A DNA stretch of 64,000 nucleotides. It comes from UBA3946 sp002385755. GTDB lineage: Bacteria > Bacillota_I > Bacilli_A > ML615J-28 > CAG-698. The DNA is taken from NCBI GenBank assembly GCA_050953085.1, contig JBMNLX010000003.1, forward strand, positions 186,001 to 250,000, given 5' to 3'. The translations under genes were made by a program, and so were the position numbers. This document shows, in pieces, positions 51,421 through 59,663 of the stretch. Numbering within the stretch: the stretch's first letter is position 1; each line of letters begins with the position of its first letter. The notes under the pieces are model-generated. The model was given only the letters and a program-made list of their open reading frames with translations, searched no databases and was not told the origin of the DNA.

Positions 51421-53601
51421 TTTACCAAATTCATTGTTCATAACTTCGATAAAAATCCGGGCAGCTTCCGGGTCAAATTGGGTCCCGGCGTTAATCTTAA
51501 TCTCCTCGAGCGCTTCGTCGTGGGTCAAAGCTGACCTGTACGGCCTGTCCTCGGTCATCGCGTCATAAGCGTCGATAATGGAAATGATGCGCGAGAACAG
51601 TGGTATCTGTTTGCCTTTTAGACCCTGGGGATAGCCTTTCCCATCCCAACGCTCGTGATGACAGAGAATATAATTGGCGATTGACATTAATTCCGGCGAG
51701 GCCATGGCGATCCGGTAGCCGATTTCCGGGTGCTTCTTCATCTCGATCCATTCCTCCGCCGTCAGTTGCCCCGGTTTCTTTAAGATATTGTCGTCGATGC
51801 CGACCTTGCCGATATCGTGCAGGGCGGCGAGTAACGAAAGTTCGTCAAGCTCGACTTCCGAAAGTCCCAACCGCAACCCCACGAGGCGGGAGAGATGCTG
51901 CATCCGCTCGGCGTGTTCCTCCGTTTCCTGGCTGCGGGCGTAAACGGTTGACTTGATCGAGGAAATAATCGCGCTGTGGGAACTCTTGCGTTCCAGGAGT
52001 TTCCGTTTATACATATAGTCTTCCGCGATTTTCCTTATCTTGCTGTAGGGCTCGTTCGGTTGCGTCTTCGTCGCGAAACCGATCGCGAGATTAATATGAA
52101 ACACTTCGTTGCGGATTTGTTTGTTATATTCATCGCACGCCCGCCTAATCCGCTTAAGCATCGCGTTGGCGCGGTAGCTATCGGTTTTCGGCATAAGAAT
52201 GCTGAACTCGTCGCCGCCGGTTCGGGCCAAAACATGATCTTTTTGACAACAACTTTTAAGCACGTTCGCGGTCCTGATAATCAGGGCGTCGCCTTCCTGA
52301 TGCCCCAGGGCGTCGTTTAATAATTTCAAACCGTTGATATCGCCGACAATAAGCGATAGCGGCAGGTACTCGGGGGAATCAAATTTCTTCCGAATTTGAT
52401 CGAAATATATCCGATTATAAAGGCCCGTCAAGTGGTCGTGATAACTTAAGTATTCGATTTCCTTTTGCTTATTCTTTTGATCGGTGATGTCGATAATCAA
52501 CCCCTCGACGGCGACGACCTCGCCGTCGGCGTCGTAGACTAGCTGGCCCTGTTCCAAGACCCATTTTTCCTCGCCGGTGGCCGTGACGATAATATATTCC
52601 TCGCGGAATTTTTCGGTGGTGCCGATTATGCTGTTCCGCTTCTCCCAAATCGGCTTTCGGAATTCCGCTTTAATTATCTCGCCGTACGAGACTTCCCGGT
52701 TGTTAAGGATGCTCTCCGGCCGGTAGCCGGTCAACTCGTAACATCCCTGCGAGACGAATTCCATCGTCCAGTCCGGGTCGAACTTGCATCGGTAAGCCAT
52801 TCCGGGAAGGTTTTCGAGCAGGACGGTTTTGCTTCGCTCGCTTTCCTTAAGCTCGTGCTCGACCGTCATTCGGCCGGTGATGTCGGAAAAGGTAATAACG
52901 GCGCCTTTTACCTTCCCGTCATGAAAGTAAGGATAGGAATTATACTCGGCGTAAAAATACGTCCCGTCCTTACGCAAAAAAACCTCGTGCTCGGCATGCT
53001 TGGCCTTGTTGGAAAAAAGGCGATCGATAATGTCATTGACAAAATCGGTGGGTTGGCCGAAATGATGATGATGCATGATTTTGTTCATATCCTTGCCGAT
53101 AAGCTCCTCGGGACGCGAATAGCCCAAAAGCCGCAGGCAACTGCTATTGCATAAGACGCAATAACCGTTTGTATCGACAACATATATTCCTTCGGTGGTA
53201 GCTTCGAGAATAACTTTCATTTGTTCTTCAAAATCGGACAATTCCCCGCCGGGCGCGGATTGACCGACAAACAAAGCGGCGAGATACCCAACCCTGGGGG
53301 TTATCGCAGTTACTCGGTAACGGCGACCGCTCGCCTCGCATAAGAAATGAAAATCCTCGCCGCCGCCGGCGGACGCGATTGATTTGAACCGCTCAATCAA
53401 ACCCGCGGTCTCAGCGCCGCTCTCGGATAATGTTTTCCCGATTATTTGCCCCGCGGACGCGGCGATAAATTGATGATAGACGTCGTTAGCCTCGAGGCAT
53501 TTAAAGTCGTTAGCCATCCCCTCTTTGTCATAAAGAACTTTATAATAAGCGTAGCCGATATCTCCTTTGGTAAAAAGATTGCGATAAATATAGTTCTTCA
53601 T
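51412..53601 (-). CDS. PAS-GGDEF-HD-GYP c-di-GMP signalling protein
   Basis: 729 residues, cytosolic. Three PAS-type sensors (about 8-115, 130-245, 260-375) precede a GGDEF domain (about 380-530; DHLTGLYNRIYF, VGDINGLKLLNDALGH, ARTGGDEF intact) and an HD-GYP phosphodiesterase (about 545-715; ALHDIGKVG, HPEIGYRI and the full HHERWDGKGYP). Synthesis and degradation of c-di-GMP are therefore both possible in one protein, switched by the PAS input. The leader is about 170 nt long and contains a hairpin (AATTTTT/AAAAATT) but no c-di-GMP riboswitch that I can recognise. Confidence 0.92.
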   Translation of the reverse strand: MKNYIYRNLFTKGDIGYAYYKVLYDKEGMANDFKCLEANDVYHQFIAASAGQIIGKTLSESGAETAGLIERFKSIASAGGGEDFHFLCEASGRRYRVTAITPRVGYLAALFVGQSAPGGELSDFEEQMKVILEATTEGIYVVDTNGYCVLCNSSCLRLLGYSRPEELIGKDMNKIMHHHHFGQPTDFVNDIIDRLFSNKAKHAEHEVFLRKDGTYFYAEYNSYPYFHDGKVKGAVITFSDITGRMTVEHELKESERSKTVLLENLPGMAYRCKFDPDWTMEFVSQGCYELTGYRPESILNNREVSYGEIIKAEFRKPIWEKRNSIIGTTEKFREEYIIVTATGEEKWVLEQGQLVYDADGEVVAVEGLIIDITDQKNKQKEIEYLSYHDHLTGLYNRIYFDQIRKKFDSPEYLPLSLIVGDINGLKLLNDALGHQEGDALIIRTANVLKSCCQKDHVLARTGGDEFSILMPKTDSYRANAMLKRIRRACDEYNKQIRNEVFHINLAIGFATKTQPNEPYSKIRKIAEDYMYKRKLLERKSSHSAIISSIKSTVYARSQETEEHAERMQHLSRLVGLRLGLSEVELDELSLLAALHDIGKVGIDDNILKKPGQLTAEEWIEMKKHPEIGYRIAMASPELMSIANYILCHHERWDGKGYPQGLKGKQIPLFSRIISIIDAYDAMTEDRPYRSALTHDEALEEIKINAGTQFDPEAARIFIEVMNNEFGKKK

Positions 53602-53776
53602 TTGGTACTTCTCCCTGTGTTCTTGTAATTTAGCCGTCCCATTACTTTTAGCCGCTAGGATATCATAATCACAATATTAAACACTTACCCACATATAATA
53701 TTTTAAATTTTTCGCTCCGAGAAAAAATTACTTCATTGGTTATTCTTCCTTTCTGAAAACTGGACTAGCCGTATAC

Positions 53777-53805
53777 ATTATAACACATGAAAAGGCCATT
53801 TTAAA
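53777..53805 (-). promoter_or_regulatory. Promoter of the HD-GYP gene
   Basis: -35 TTTAAA, 17 nt, -10 TATAAT on the minus strand, giving a long 5' leader to the start at 53601. Confidence 0.65.
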
Positions 53806-53850
53806 GAAATATTTAGTTTTTTCCCGAAAATTGTCGATTTTAAACGCGTA

Positions 53851-53874
53851 AAAAAAATCCGCTATTCGCGGATT
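53851..53874 (-). terminator. Terminator after the HAD phosphatase gene
   Basis: AATCCGC pairs with GCGGATT around GAATA, followed by a run of Ts on the minus strand, directly after the stop codon. Confidence 0.88.
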
Positions 53875-54545
53875 CAGTCCTCCCTGACGATTTTGACGAT
53901 GTCTTCCGGCTTGGCCGCCATGTATTCCGGGTTCAAGGCGAGCAGTTCGCTTTCCGTCCTGAATCCCCAGGATACGGCGATCAAGGGTATGCCGGCGGCG
54001 CGGGATGTGAGAATATCGATTTCCGAGTCTCCGACATAGAAGATCCGGTCCTTGTTGGCGTCAAGCCCCAGTTTATGAATGGCAAGGTATAAACTGTCCG
54101 GAGCCGGTTTCGGCATTATTCCTTCCTGGTTGCCGATCGCGACATCGATAATATTGCTAAAAAAATGGTCCCGCAACGCGTCGACGCCTTCTTGAAACTT
54201 GTTTGAAACGATGGCAAGCGCCGCCCCGGCTTTCTTCAGTTCTCTAAGCGCTCTCAAAACGCCGGGATAGGGGCGCGTTTTATTTTTTATGTTGCGGCGA
54301 TAATGCCCGCAAAAATATTCAAAGCGTTCTTTGAAATCGTCCGGGGAAATATCTTCCGGCAAAACCCTCTGCATCAGTTTTTTGATTCCGCCGCCGACAA
54401 AACTCTTAATTTCCTTTAAGTCGCGCGGCGCGTGACCGTATTGACGCAGGGTCGCGTTGACGCTGTCGGCCAGGTCCTGCAAAGTATTAAGCAAGGTGCC
54501 GTCCAGATCGAAAACAACGCCGGTTTTCGGTTGATTTGCATCCAT
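53874..54545 (-). CDS. HAD hydrolase, phosphoglycolate phosphatase-like
   Basis: A 223-residue class I HAD phosphatase with an alpha-helical cap. The nucleophile motif is VFDLDGTLLNT (residues 11-21), motif II IVSNK, motif III lysine in PKPAPD, and motif IV YVGDSEIDI. The cap region and spacing resemble Gph/PpaX, but substrate (phosphoglycolate, pyrophosphate, or a sugar phosphate) cannot be told from the sequence. GAGGAG precedes the ATG. Own promoter and terminator. Confidence 0.88.
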   Translation of the reverse strand: MDANQPKTGVVFDLDGTLLNTLQDLADSVNATLRQYGHAPRDLKEIKSFVGGGIKKLMQRVLPEDISPDDFKERFEYFCGHYRRNIKNKTRPYPGVLRALRELKKAGAALAIVSNKFQEGVDALRDHFFSNIIDVAIGNQEGIMPKPAPDSLYLAIHKLGLDANKDRIFYVGDSEIDILTSRAAGIPLIAVSWGFRTESELLALNPEYMAAKPEDIVKIVRED

Positions 54546-54574
54546 TCCTATTCACTCCTCACAAATTATTAGAT

Positions 54575-54604
54575 ATTATACCACCGCGGCATTAAAAAGT
54601 CCAA
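54575..54604 (-). promoter_or_regulatory. Promoter of the HAD gene
   Basis: -35 TTGGAC, 18 nt, extended -10 TGGTATAAT on the minus strand. Confidence 0.75.
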
Positions 54605-54700
54605 TAAAATAACGGTCAATTTTGTTTATTAATTGACGGAAGCGATAACGCGGATTTCCCCGAGAAACGGGATATGCCAAGCATTATCATTGGAAAATTA
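54600..54700 (-). ncRNA. Candidate small RNA upstream of the HAD gene
   Basis: A non-coding minus-strand stretch starting at a strong promoter (54707-54734). It folds into CCCG/CGGG and GGAA/TTCC hairpins and ends at GTCAATT/AATTGAC followed by CGTTATTTTATT, which resembles a weak terminator. It could instead be a long alternative leader for the HAD gene. Confidence 0.4.
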
Positions 54701-54706
54701 TAGAAT

Positions 54707-54734
54707 ATTATACCACGGATAAGCGAAATGTCAA
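54707..54734 (-). promoter_or_regulatory. Second minus-strand promoter upstream of the HAD gene
   Basis: -35 TTGACA, 16 nt, extended -10 TGGTATAAT; better than the HAD-proximal promoter. Confidence 0.7.
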
Positions 54735-54776
54735 ATAAAACCGCCCCCGTTTTGTTTCGTAGAAGCGCCTTTTTTA

Positions 54777-54785
54777 TGCTATAAT
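54777..54785 (+). promoter_or_regulatory. Extended -10 of the ECF sigma gene
   Basis: TGCTATAAT, 22 nt before the start codon; no clear -35. Confidence 0.5.
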
Positions 54786-54807
54786 TATATTATCCCGGGG
54801 GAATTAT

Positions 54808-55329
54808 ATGCGAAAAAAATTGGAAGATATAATTAAAGAACTAAAAAACAACGACCATTCCCGCTTTGACAGCTTTTACGAACTTACGAGCCGTCACGTT
54901 TTCTATATCGCGCTGGCGATCGTGAGGGATGAGAGCTTGGCCGAGGACGTAATGCAGGACTCATACCTTAAAATCCTTAAAAGCGCGGCCGCGTACAAAC
55001 CCGGAACCAACCCGCTCGCGTGGATCCTCACGATTACCCGCAACACGGCAATCAACGTTTATAACCGCCGAAAGCGCGAAATCGTTATCGACCCGAAAGC
55101 AAAAGAGTTCGCGGGATTGACGGAAGAAAACAGGGACACCCCCCTCATTGACTTGATGAACCGGGTGTTAAAACCGAAAGAAAGGGAGCTTGTCGTTCTC
55201 CATGTTATTAATGGGTTAACGCACCGGGAAATCGCGAAAGTATTAAAACGGCCGCTCGGCACCGTTCTATGGCAATATAACCGGACGATCAAAAAACTGC
55301 GGGAAAAGGCGGGTGAGGAATATGAATAA
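54808..55329 (+). CDS. ECF-type RNA polymerase sigma factor
   Basis: A 173-residue alternative sigma factor. Region 2 (about 15-85) includes YIALAIVRDESLAEDVMQDSYLKIL with the conserved DExxAEDxxQ pattern. Region 4 (about 115-165) has LKPKERELVVLHVINGLTHREIAKVL and PLGTVLWQYNRTIKKLR. No SnoaL or other extension. It overlaps the next, membrane-anchored gene by 8 nt, the usual sigma/anti-sigma arrangement. Target promoters are not identifiable here. Confidence 0.93.
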   Translation: MRKKLEDIIKELKNNDHSRFDSFYELTSRHVFYIALAIVRDESLAEDVMQDSYLKILKSAAAYKPGTNPLAWILTITRNTAINVYNRRKREIVIDPKAKEFAGLTEENRDTPLIDLMNRVLKPKERELVVLHVINGLTHREIAKVLKRPLGTVLWQYNRTIKKLREKAGEEYE

Positions 55330-56305
55330 TAAGAAAAAAGAAAATATCTTAAACGCGTTAAAGGAAGAATTCGCTGCGCTCTCCGTTCCCGACGTTCGCG
55401 AGGCGGTGCTCAAAACCAACGCGAGCGCGAATGAGACGGGGACGCGCCCCTGGCCGCGCCCGGCGTTAATCGCTCTTTTCGCCGCGATAGCCCTTTTTAT
55501 CGCGATCGGCGTCTTTTTTCATATAGCCGCTCCCATGGTTGAATATTACCCGGAAAATGAAAAGGAAGTTTTCGCGTTCGAAGCTTTTTCAGCCGCGGCG
55601 ATAATGCCCGACGAAACGGATTTTGGTAATCTCTCTTTTCCGCTCGCGGCCGAGCGGAAGCCGGAAATCGCGGAGGATATCGATTATATCCACAAATACA
55701 TATATTTAATCGAAGGCGCTTTAACTTTGCCCGATAAGCTCGCGATCGAGCCGCTTAACAATTCCGCGTTCGCCAATTACGAGTTCCAAGAAAGAATCGT
55801 CTTAAAAACGGCGTTTTCCGACTTCGCGGAATATGAAATGTATTATAACCTGACCGAGGCTGGCGATGATTGGAATGCTTCCGGAATAATCGTCCGCGCC
55901 GGCAAGCAATACTCGTTTACCGCCGAAAAAAAGACGAAAAATAAGAAAACCAGCATTACCCTCGCCGCCAGTCGCGACGATGATAACGGCGTTACGATCC
56001 GGCAAAACATTTCGGAAGCGAAGAACGTTTATCATATTAGAGTTCGCGAGAACGCCGAGGAAAGGGAAGCGATCTTGCGGATGAAGAAAAACATCCGCCG
56101 TTTTGAAATCGAAATCACGGTCGATAACAAAAAATTTATCTGTTACCGCCGGAAAGACCTGATCAGGATTGAGGCGCGGCACCGGAAAAAAGTCAACATC
56201 GACATCAACAAAAACATGGAAAACGGCGAGTACGAATACCGAAACAACCAAAACAAAGACGTTACCCGAAAAAAATCCAAAGATAAGAAAGATCAGCGCG
56301 ATTGA
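55322..56305 (+). CDS. Membrane protein coupled to the ECF sigma factor, putative anti-sigma
   Basis: 327 residues: a cytoplasmic N-terminus of about 45 residues, one membrane helix (about 48-70), an extracytoplasmic beta-rich domain (about 85-285), and a very basic, Asn/Lys-rich tail. The N-terminal stretch is helical (ENILNALKEEFAALSVPDVREAVL) but too short for a zinc anti-sigma domain and has no HxxxCxxC motif. Its role as an anti-sigma is inferred from the overlap with the sigma gene. The ATG at 55322 is preferred over an in-frame GTG at 55313. Confidence 0.65.
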   Translation: MNNKKKENILNALKEEFAALSVPDVREAVLKTNASANETGTRPWPRPALIALFAAIALFIAIGVFFHIAAPMVEYYPENEKEVFAFEAFSAAAIMPDETDFGNLSFPLAAERKPEIAEDIDYIHKYIYLIEGALTLPDKLAIEPLNNSAFANYEFQERIVLKTAFSDFAEYEMYYNLTEAGDDWNASGIIVRAGKQYSFTAEKKTKNKKTSITLAASRDDDNGVTIRQNISEAKNVYHIRVRENAEEREAILRMKKNIRRFEIEITVDNKKFICYRRKDLIRIEARHRKKVNIDINKNMENGEYEYRNNQNKDVTRKKSKDKKDQRD

Positions 56306-56308
56306 ACA

Positions 56309-56345
56309 AAAAGCGGCGATGCCTCTTCGCATCATCGCTTTTTTT
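56309..56345. terminator. Terminator between the anti-sigma-like gene and DUF2935
   Basis: AAAGCG...CGCTTT outer stem with an inner GATGC/GCATC hairpin and seven Ts on the plus strand. Confidence 0.85.
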
Positions 56346-57114
56346 ATTTTTCCGTCAAACACTTGATTCTTGTCAGGTAATATTTTTCCTCCCTTATCAT
56401 ATGGTCAAGAATTAGCGGAGAAAACGTCCCGGTCGTGAACAACTTGCATTCTTTCTTTAACTGCCGGACGGTTTCGAGAAAGACGATAAAATTATTCATC
56501 GACATTTCCGTTTCCGTATTAAAATGTTCCAATTCGCCGTTTCTTCGGGTGATTCTTTCATACATTAAATACATCTCGTTTGCTTTTTTAAACGCCTCGT
56601 CAAATCTATGCATGAAATCAACCGCCTCGTTATAATAGACCCCCTCGATACCGTCAAGCTGGGAGGCGACGTATTTAGCGTGCCCCGAGGCATCGGGCAA
56701 CCATACTTTATGTAGCCGAATGTTTTCTAAAACTTTGTTATAGCGCAGGCTTTCGTCGGCTATGCAGAGAAAACGATAATACTCCATCGCCTCGTTTATC
56801 ATATGGTTTAAAAACGAAGGGCTCATCGCCAACTCAATCCGACAGGACATTAGTTTTTCCAATAGCTTTTTTTTAAATTGGGTGAATTGCACCACCGCTG
56901 TTTTGTTTTCGGCCAATAGATTTGGAATGATTTCCGGATTGATTTCCGCCGGGAGTTTGCTGATATTCTGATGCAGTTGATCGAAAAGATTATAAAAATG
57001 TTGGGTTTTGTTTATTGTTTCCGTCTCCCGCGGCGATAACCCGGTATGCTGAAATAAAGCGTGATCCCGCATGATATGCGTCCAAAACTCAATCTCCTTC
57101 ACAATATCAAACAT
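56344..57114 (-). CDS. DUF2935 family protein
   Basis: 256 residues built from two similar four-helix units. IEFWTHIMRDHALF at the N-terminus and SPSFLNHMINEAMEYYRFL, HAKYVASQLD, and SPLILDHMIREEKYYLTRI later supply the repeated Glu/His positions that suggest ferritin-like metal binding. The family occurs in Clostridia and Bacilli; no function is established that I know of. AAGGAGG precedes the ATG. Monocistronic. Confidence 0.85.
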   Translation of the reverse strand: MFDIVKEIEFWTHIMRDHALFQHTGLSPRETETINKTQHFYNLFDQLHQNISKLPAEINPEIIPNLLAENKTAVVQFTQFKKKLLEKLMSCRIELAMSPSFLNHMINEAMEYYRFLCIADESLRYNKVLENIRLHKVWLPDASGHAKYVASQLDGIEGVYYNEAVDFMHRFDEAFKKANEMYLMYERITRRNGELEHFNTETEMSMNNFIVFLETVRQLKKECKLFTTGTFSPLILDHMIREEKYYLTRIKCLTEK

Positions 57115-57198
57115 TCGCGTCCTCCTTGCATATTCAATACACTATATGAAGAAAAAAAAGAAGTATACGAATATTTGCCTTTTTATTTGATCCGCGCG

Positions 57199-57227
57199 TT
57201 GACAAACGCCGAGCGAATCTTTATAAT
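57199..57227 (+). promoter_or_regulatory. Consensus promoter of the EFR1 gene
   Basis: TTGACA (57199-57204), 17 nt, TATAAT (57222-57227): a perfect sigma-A consensus. Confidence 0.92.
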
Positions 57228-57247
57228 GAATTCGACGGGTGATGACA

Positions 57248-57991
57248 ATGAAGATAAATTTGATATATTTTTCCCCGAACGGGGAAACAAAAAAAGTAAG
57301 CGACTATTACCTTAAGTATTTCAAAACGGCAACCGTCCTGGACATTACCGGAGATAGGGCGCGGCGCGACTTTCCCCGCGGGAAAGACCTCGGATTGCTT
57401 GTTTTATCTTTTCCCGTCTACGCCGAGGATATACCCGGGATACTCGTCCCCTTTCTTAAAGGGTTAGTGGGCGATTACGCGGTCATCAATGTGACCTACG
57501 GCCGGGTCGCGGCGGGCAAAGCGCTCAGCCGGGCGGCGGAAATTCTTAAAAAACAAGGTTTTACCGTTATCGGCGGCGCGGAAGTGCCTGCCGCTCATTG
57601 TTATCTGCGCGAGAAAAAAAACTCCGTCGACTTAGCGGAGCTAGCCAAAGTAGCGGAAAAAATCGAAAATGGCGATTTCCGGGCCGCGGCGATACCAAGA
57701 CAAGCCAAGCATCCTCTAGCCGGCTTCTTCCCCAGCCTTAGGCACCGAGTCGCGGTCGGGAAACCAAAAATCGATTTTAAGAAATGCTCCCGCTGTCGGT
57801 TGTGCGTTCAGTCCTGCCCGGGTGGAGCGATTTCCGATGATTTAATGATAACCAACCGTCGCTGCCTGCGCTGTCTTGGATGCGTCGCAATCTGCCCGGA
57901 AGAGGCGTTGTCGACAAATATCGCGCCTCTATTGGAAAAATACCTTCGCCGACGATATGACGGGAATCGCCAAATCAAGATCTACGTATAA
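57248..57991 (+). CDS. EFR1-type flavodoxin-ferredoxin protein
   Basis: An electron-transfer protein of 247 residues. The N-terminal flavodoxin-like fold (about 1-150) has LIYFSPNGETKKV for the FMN phosphate. The C-terminal part has two 4Fe-4S motifs, CSRCRLCVQSCP and CLRCLGCVAICP (about residues 180-220). This fusion is the EFR1 family; partners are unknown. The ATG at 57248 is best spaced from GGGTG, though GTG and ATG codons stand just upstream in frame. Confidence 0.88.
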   Translation: MKINLIYFSPNGETKKVSDYYLKYFKTATVLDITGDRARRDFPRGKDLGLLVLSFPVYAEDIPGILVPFLKGLVGDYAVINVTYGRVAAGKALSRAAEILKKQGFTVIGGAEVPAAHCYLREKKNSVDLAELAKVAEKIENGDFRAAAIPRQAKHPLAGFFPSLRHRVAVGKPKIDFKKCSRCRLCVQSCPGGAISDDLMITNRRCLRCLGCVAICPEEALSTNIAPLLEKYLRRRYDGNRQIKIYV

Positions 57992-58241
57992 AAAAATCTA
58001 AAGAAATTAACAACTATAAATCACAATATATGCTTAGTGGATTTCAGTTAAAGACTTATCGGTACCAAATGTCATAAGAACTGAGATAACAAACAACTCA
58101 ACCGTTCTCGTCGGATATTACCGCCATCAATCTTATTATACCAAATAAAAAGCAACTAAGATTGATTAACTTTATATGCTTGTAGACAGATAAAAGAAAA
58201 AGGCAAAGTTCAACGGTTTGAGTTTACATTGAGCTTCGCCT
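57992..58241. other. 250-bp intergenic stretch
   Basis: AT-rich and without a credible gene. It holds one minus-strand extended -10 (TGGTATAAT, 58136-58144) with no -35, a T-rich block near 57992-58005, and the terminator of the next gene at its right end. No terminator for the EFR1 gene is evident. Confidence 0.5.
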
Positions 58242-58243
58242 TT
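58192..58243 (-). terminator. Terminator after the PP-loop gene
   Basis: AAAGGCGAAG-TCAA pairs with TTGA-CTTTGCCTTT around a long loop, followed by TTCTTTT on the minus strand. Confidence 0.8.
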
Positions 58244-59645
58244 ATTTAGTCGGAAAATCCATATATGCTTCCATTAAAGCGCACTCGACGGGCGGAGTCA
58301 GGGAAAACCCAAGATGGTGCTTAATCTCCGCTATCGCCTGTTCTCTGGTGAGGTTTTTATCGCGAGTGACGAGCGCCAATTCGATTGCGGAAAAAGGAAT
58401 CATCGGCGATTCCATCCGGTAAAACCGGACAAACTGCGTGTGTTCCTTGCATTTTTCAATCGAACAACTGGTGTGCAGTCCTTTTGCCGTCGCGGCGGGC
58501 GGCGCCCAACCCGCTTCTTCGACTAAAAGACTCTTTACCTCTTCCCATTTATAAACGCCGCCGGGACTGATCTTATTAAAATCAACGTGAACAAAAGCCG
58601 GGATATTTCCGGTCAGGGACGATACGCGCACGGCCCGCTTCAAGGGCTTGACAATCGCCGGAACTTCATGGAGCGATTCGATAACGTTGGACAAAAAGAC
58701 GTTTTTGTATCCGGAGATTTTTTTGAAAAAGGAATCGCCAAAGGCGAGTTGCCTCATCGTCGCCAAAGCGTGAAACTGCCCCGGGCGGAACGGTTTCCGC
58801 AACGTGAGCGCGCGGCCCAAGTTAAGCAAGAAATTCAAGAATTTATTCTCGGAAAAACGATAAGCGATCGGCGGCGCCATGTTATTGTAATAAAGGTTTT
58901 TCATCTGCGCGGGCTCGTTCCCGGCAACAAAATACGGCACTTTTTCGCCCACCAAAAGCGGGTAGAATAAAACATAAGCCAGGCTCGGGCAGGCGCAGGT
59001 GTTCCCGTTAAGTTTAAAGAGCTTTCGGTAAATCTTCCGTAAATCATCGTCGCTCACGCGGCGGCTTACGAACTCGACATTAGGAAAACAGCGTTTCGCC
59101 GAAGCGATGCTCTTTTCCGCCGAGGGAGAGATAAACGGGATTTCCCACGTAAGAGCGAGAACCCTTAATCCCTTGACTTTCGCCAGGTAATACAAAAGGT
59201 AAGTCGAGTCCTTACCGCCGGTATAGAATACGGCGACGTCAAAGCGGCTTTTCCGGGAGCGGGGAAACTCGCTTTTTACCGGCAACACGCTTTGAAATTT
59301 TTCCGTTTCCGCGGCGGAAGCGCACATCGGGCACAATCCCTCGTCGTCAAACTCGATTCCCGGGATCATAAAATCATTGGCGACGCAGGAATGACAAAAC
59401 CGGGCCTGGTCCAAAGACGAAGGCACGGTTCTTATTTTCTCTTTCGGAACGATGATTTCCCGCTCGATAAGGCGCGAGAGCGCCTTTAGGTCAGGGGCCA
59501 AACCGCTTAATAACGCGGAAAGGGCCGCGCGTTCCTTTTTCTTAAGTTTAATCGTGTTTTCTAAAAGGTAAGGTTTTTTCCGAAGACCGTAATACCGCAA
59601 AAACTTTCCTTCGAGCCGCCAACGACTCTGCAAATATAATTCCAT
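58242..59645 (-). CDS. PP-loop ATP pyrophosphatase, N-acetyl sugar amidotransferase-like
   Basis: 467 residues. A zinc-ribbon-like pair of cysteines, CHSCV...LCPMC spanning GIEFDDEG (about 82-108), precedes the PP-loop FYTGGKDSTYLLYYLAK (about 140-156). This order is that of WbpG/PseA-type N-acetyl sugar amidotransferases, which amidate surface sugars using ammonia from a HisF-like partner; no such partner is in the window. The C-terminal third contains HTSCSIEKCKEHTQF, a second Cys group of unknown role. The second ATG is better spaced. It follows the DUF2785 gene by 18 nt. Confidence 0.7.
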   Translation of the reverse strand: MELYLQSRWRLEGKFLRYYGLRKKPYLLENTIKLKKKERAALSALLSGLAPDLKALSRLIEREIIVPKEKIRTVPSSLDQARFCHSCVANDFMIPGIEFDDEGLCPMCASAAETEKFQSVLPVKSEFPRSRKSRFDVAVFYTGGKDSTYLLYYLAKVKGLRVLALTWEIPFISPSAEKSIASAKRCFPNVEFVSRRVSDDDLRKIYRKLFKLNGNTCACPSLAYVLFYPLLVGEKVPYFVAGNEPAQMKNLYYNNMAPPIAYRFSENKFLNFLLNLGRALTLRKPFRPGQFHALATMRQLAFGDSFFKKISGYKNVFLSNVIESLHEVPAIVKPLKRAVRVSSLTGNIPAFVHVDFNKISPGGVYKWEEVKSLLVEEAGWAPPAATAKGLHTSCSIEKCKEHTQFVRFYRMESPMIPFSAIELALVTRDKNLTREQAIAEIKHHLGFSLTPPVECALMEAYMDFPTK

Positions 59646-59663
59646 CATGACCTCTCGCGGGGT

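Noticed and set aside
53602..53770. c-di-GMP riboswitch before the HD-GYP gene
   Set aside because: None of the GEMM-I or GEMM-II core sequence elements could be found.
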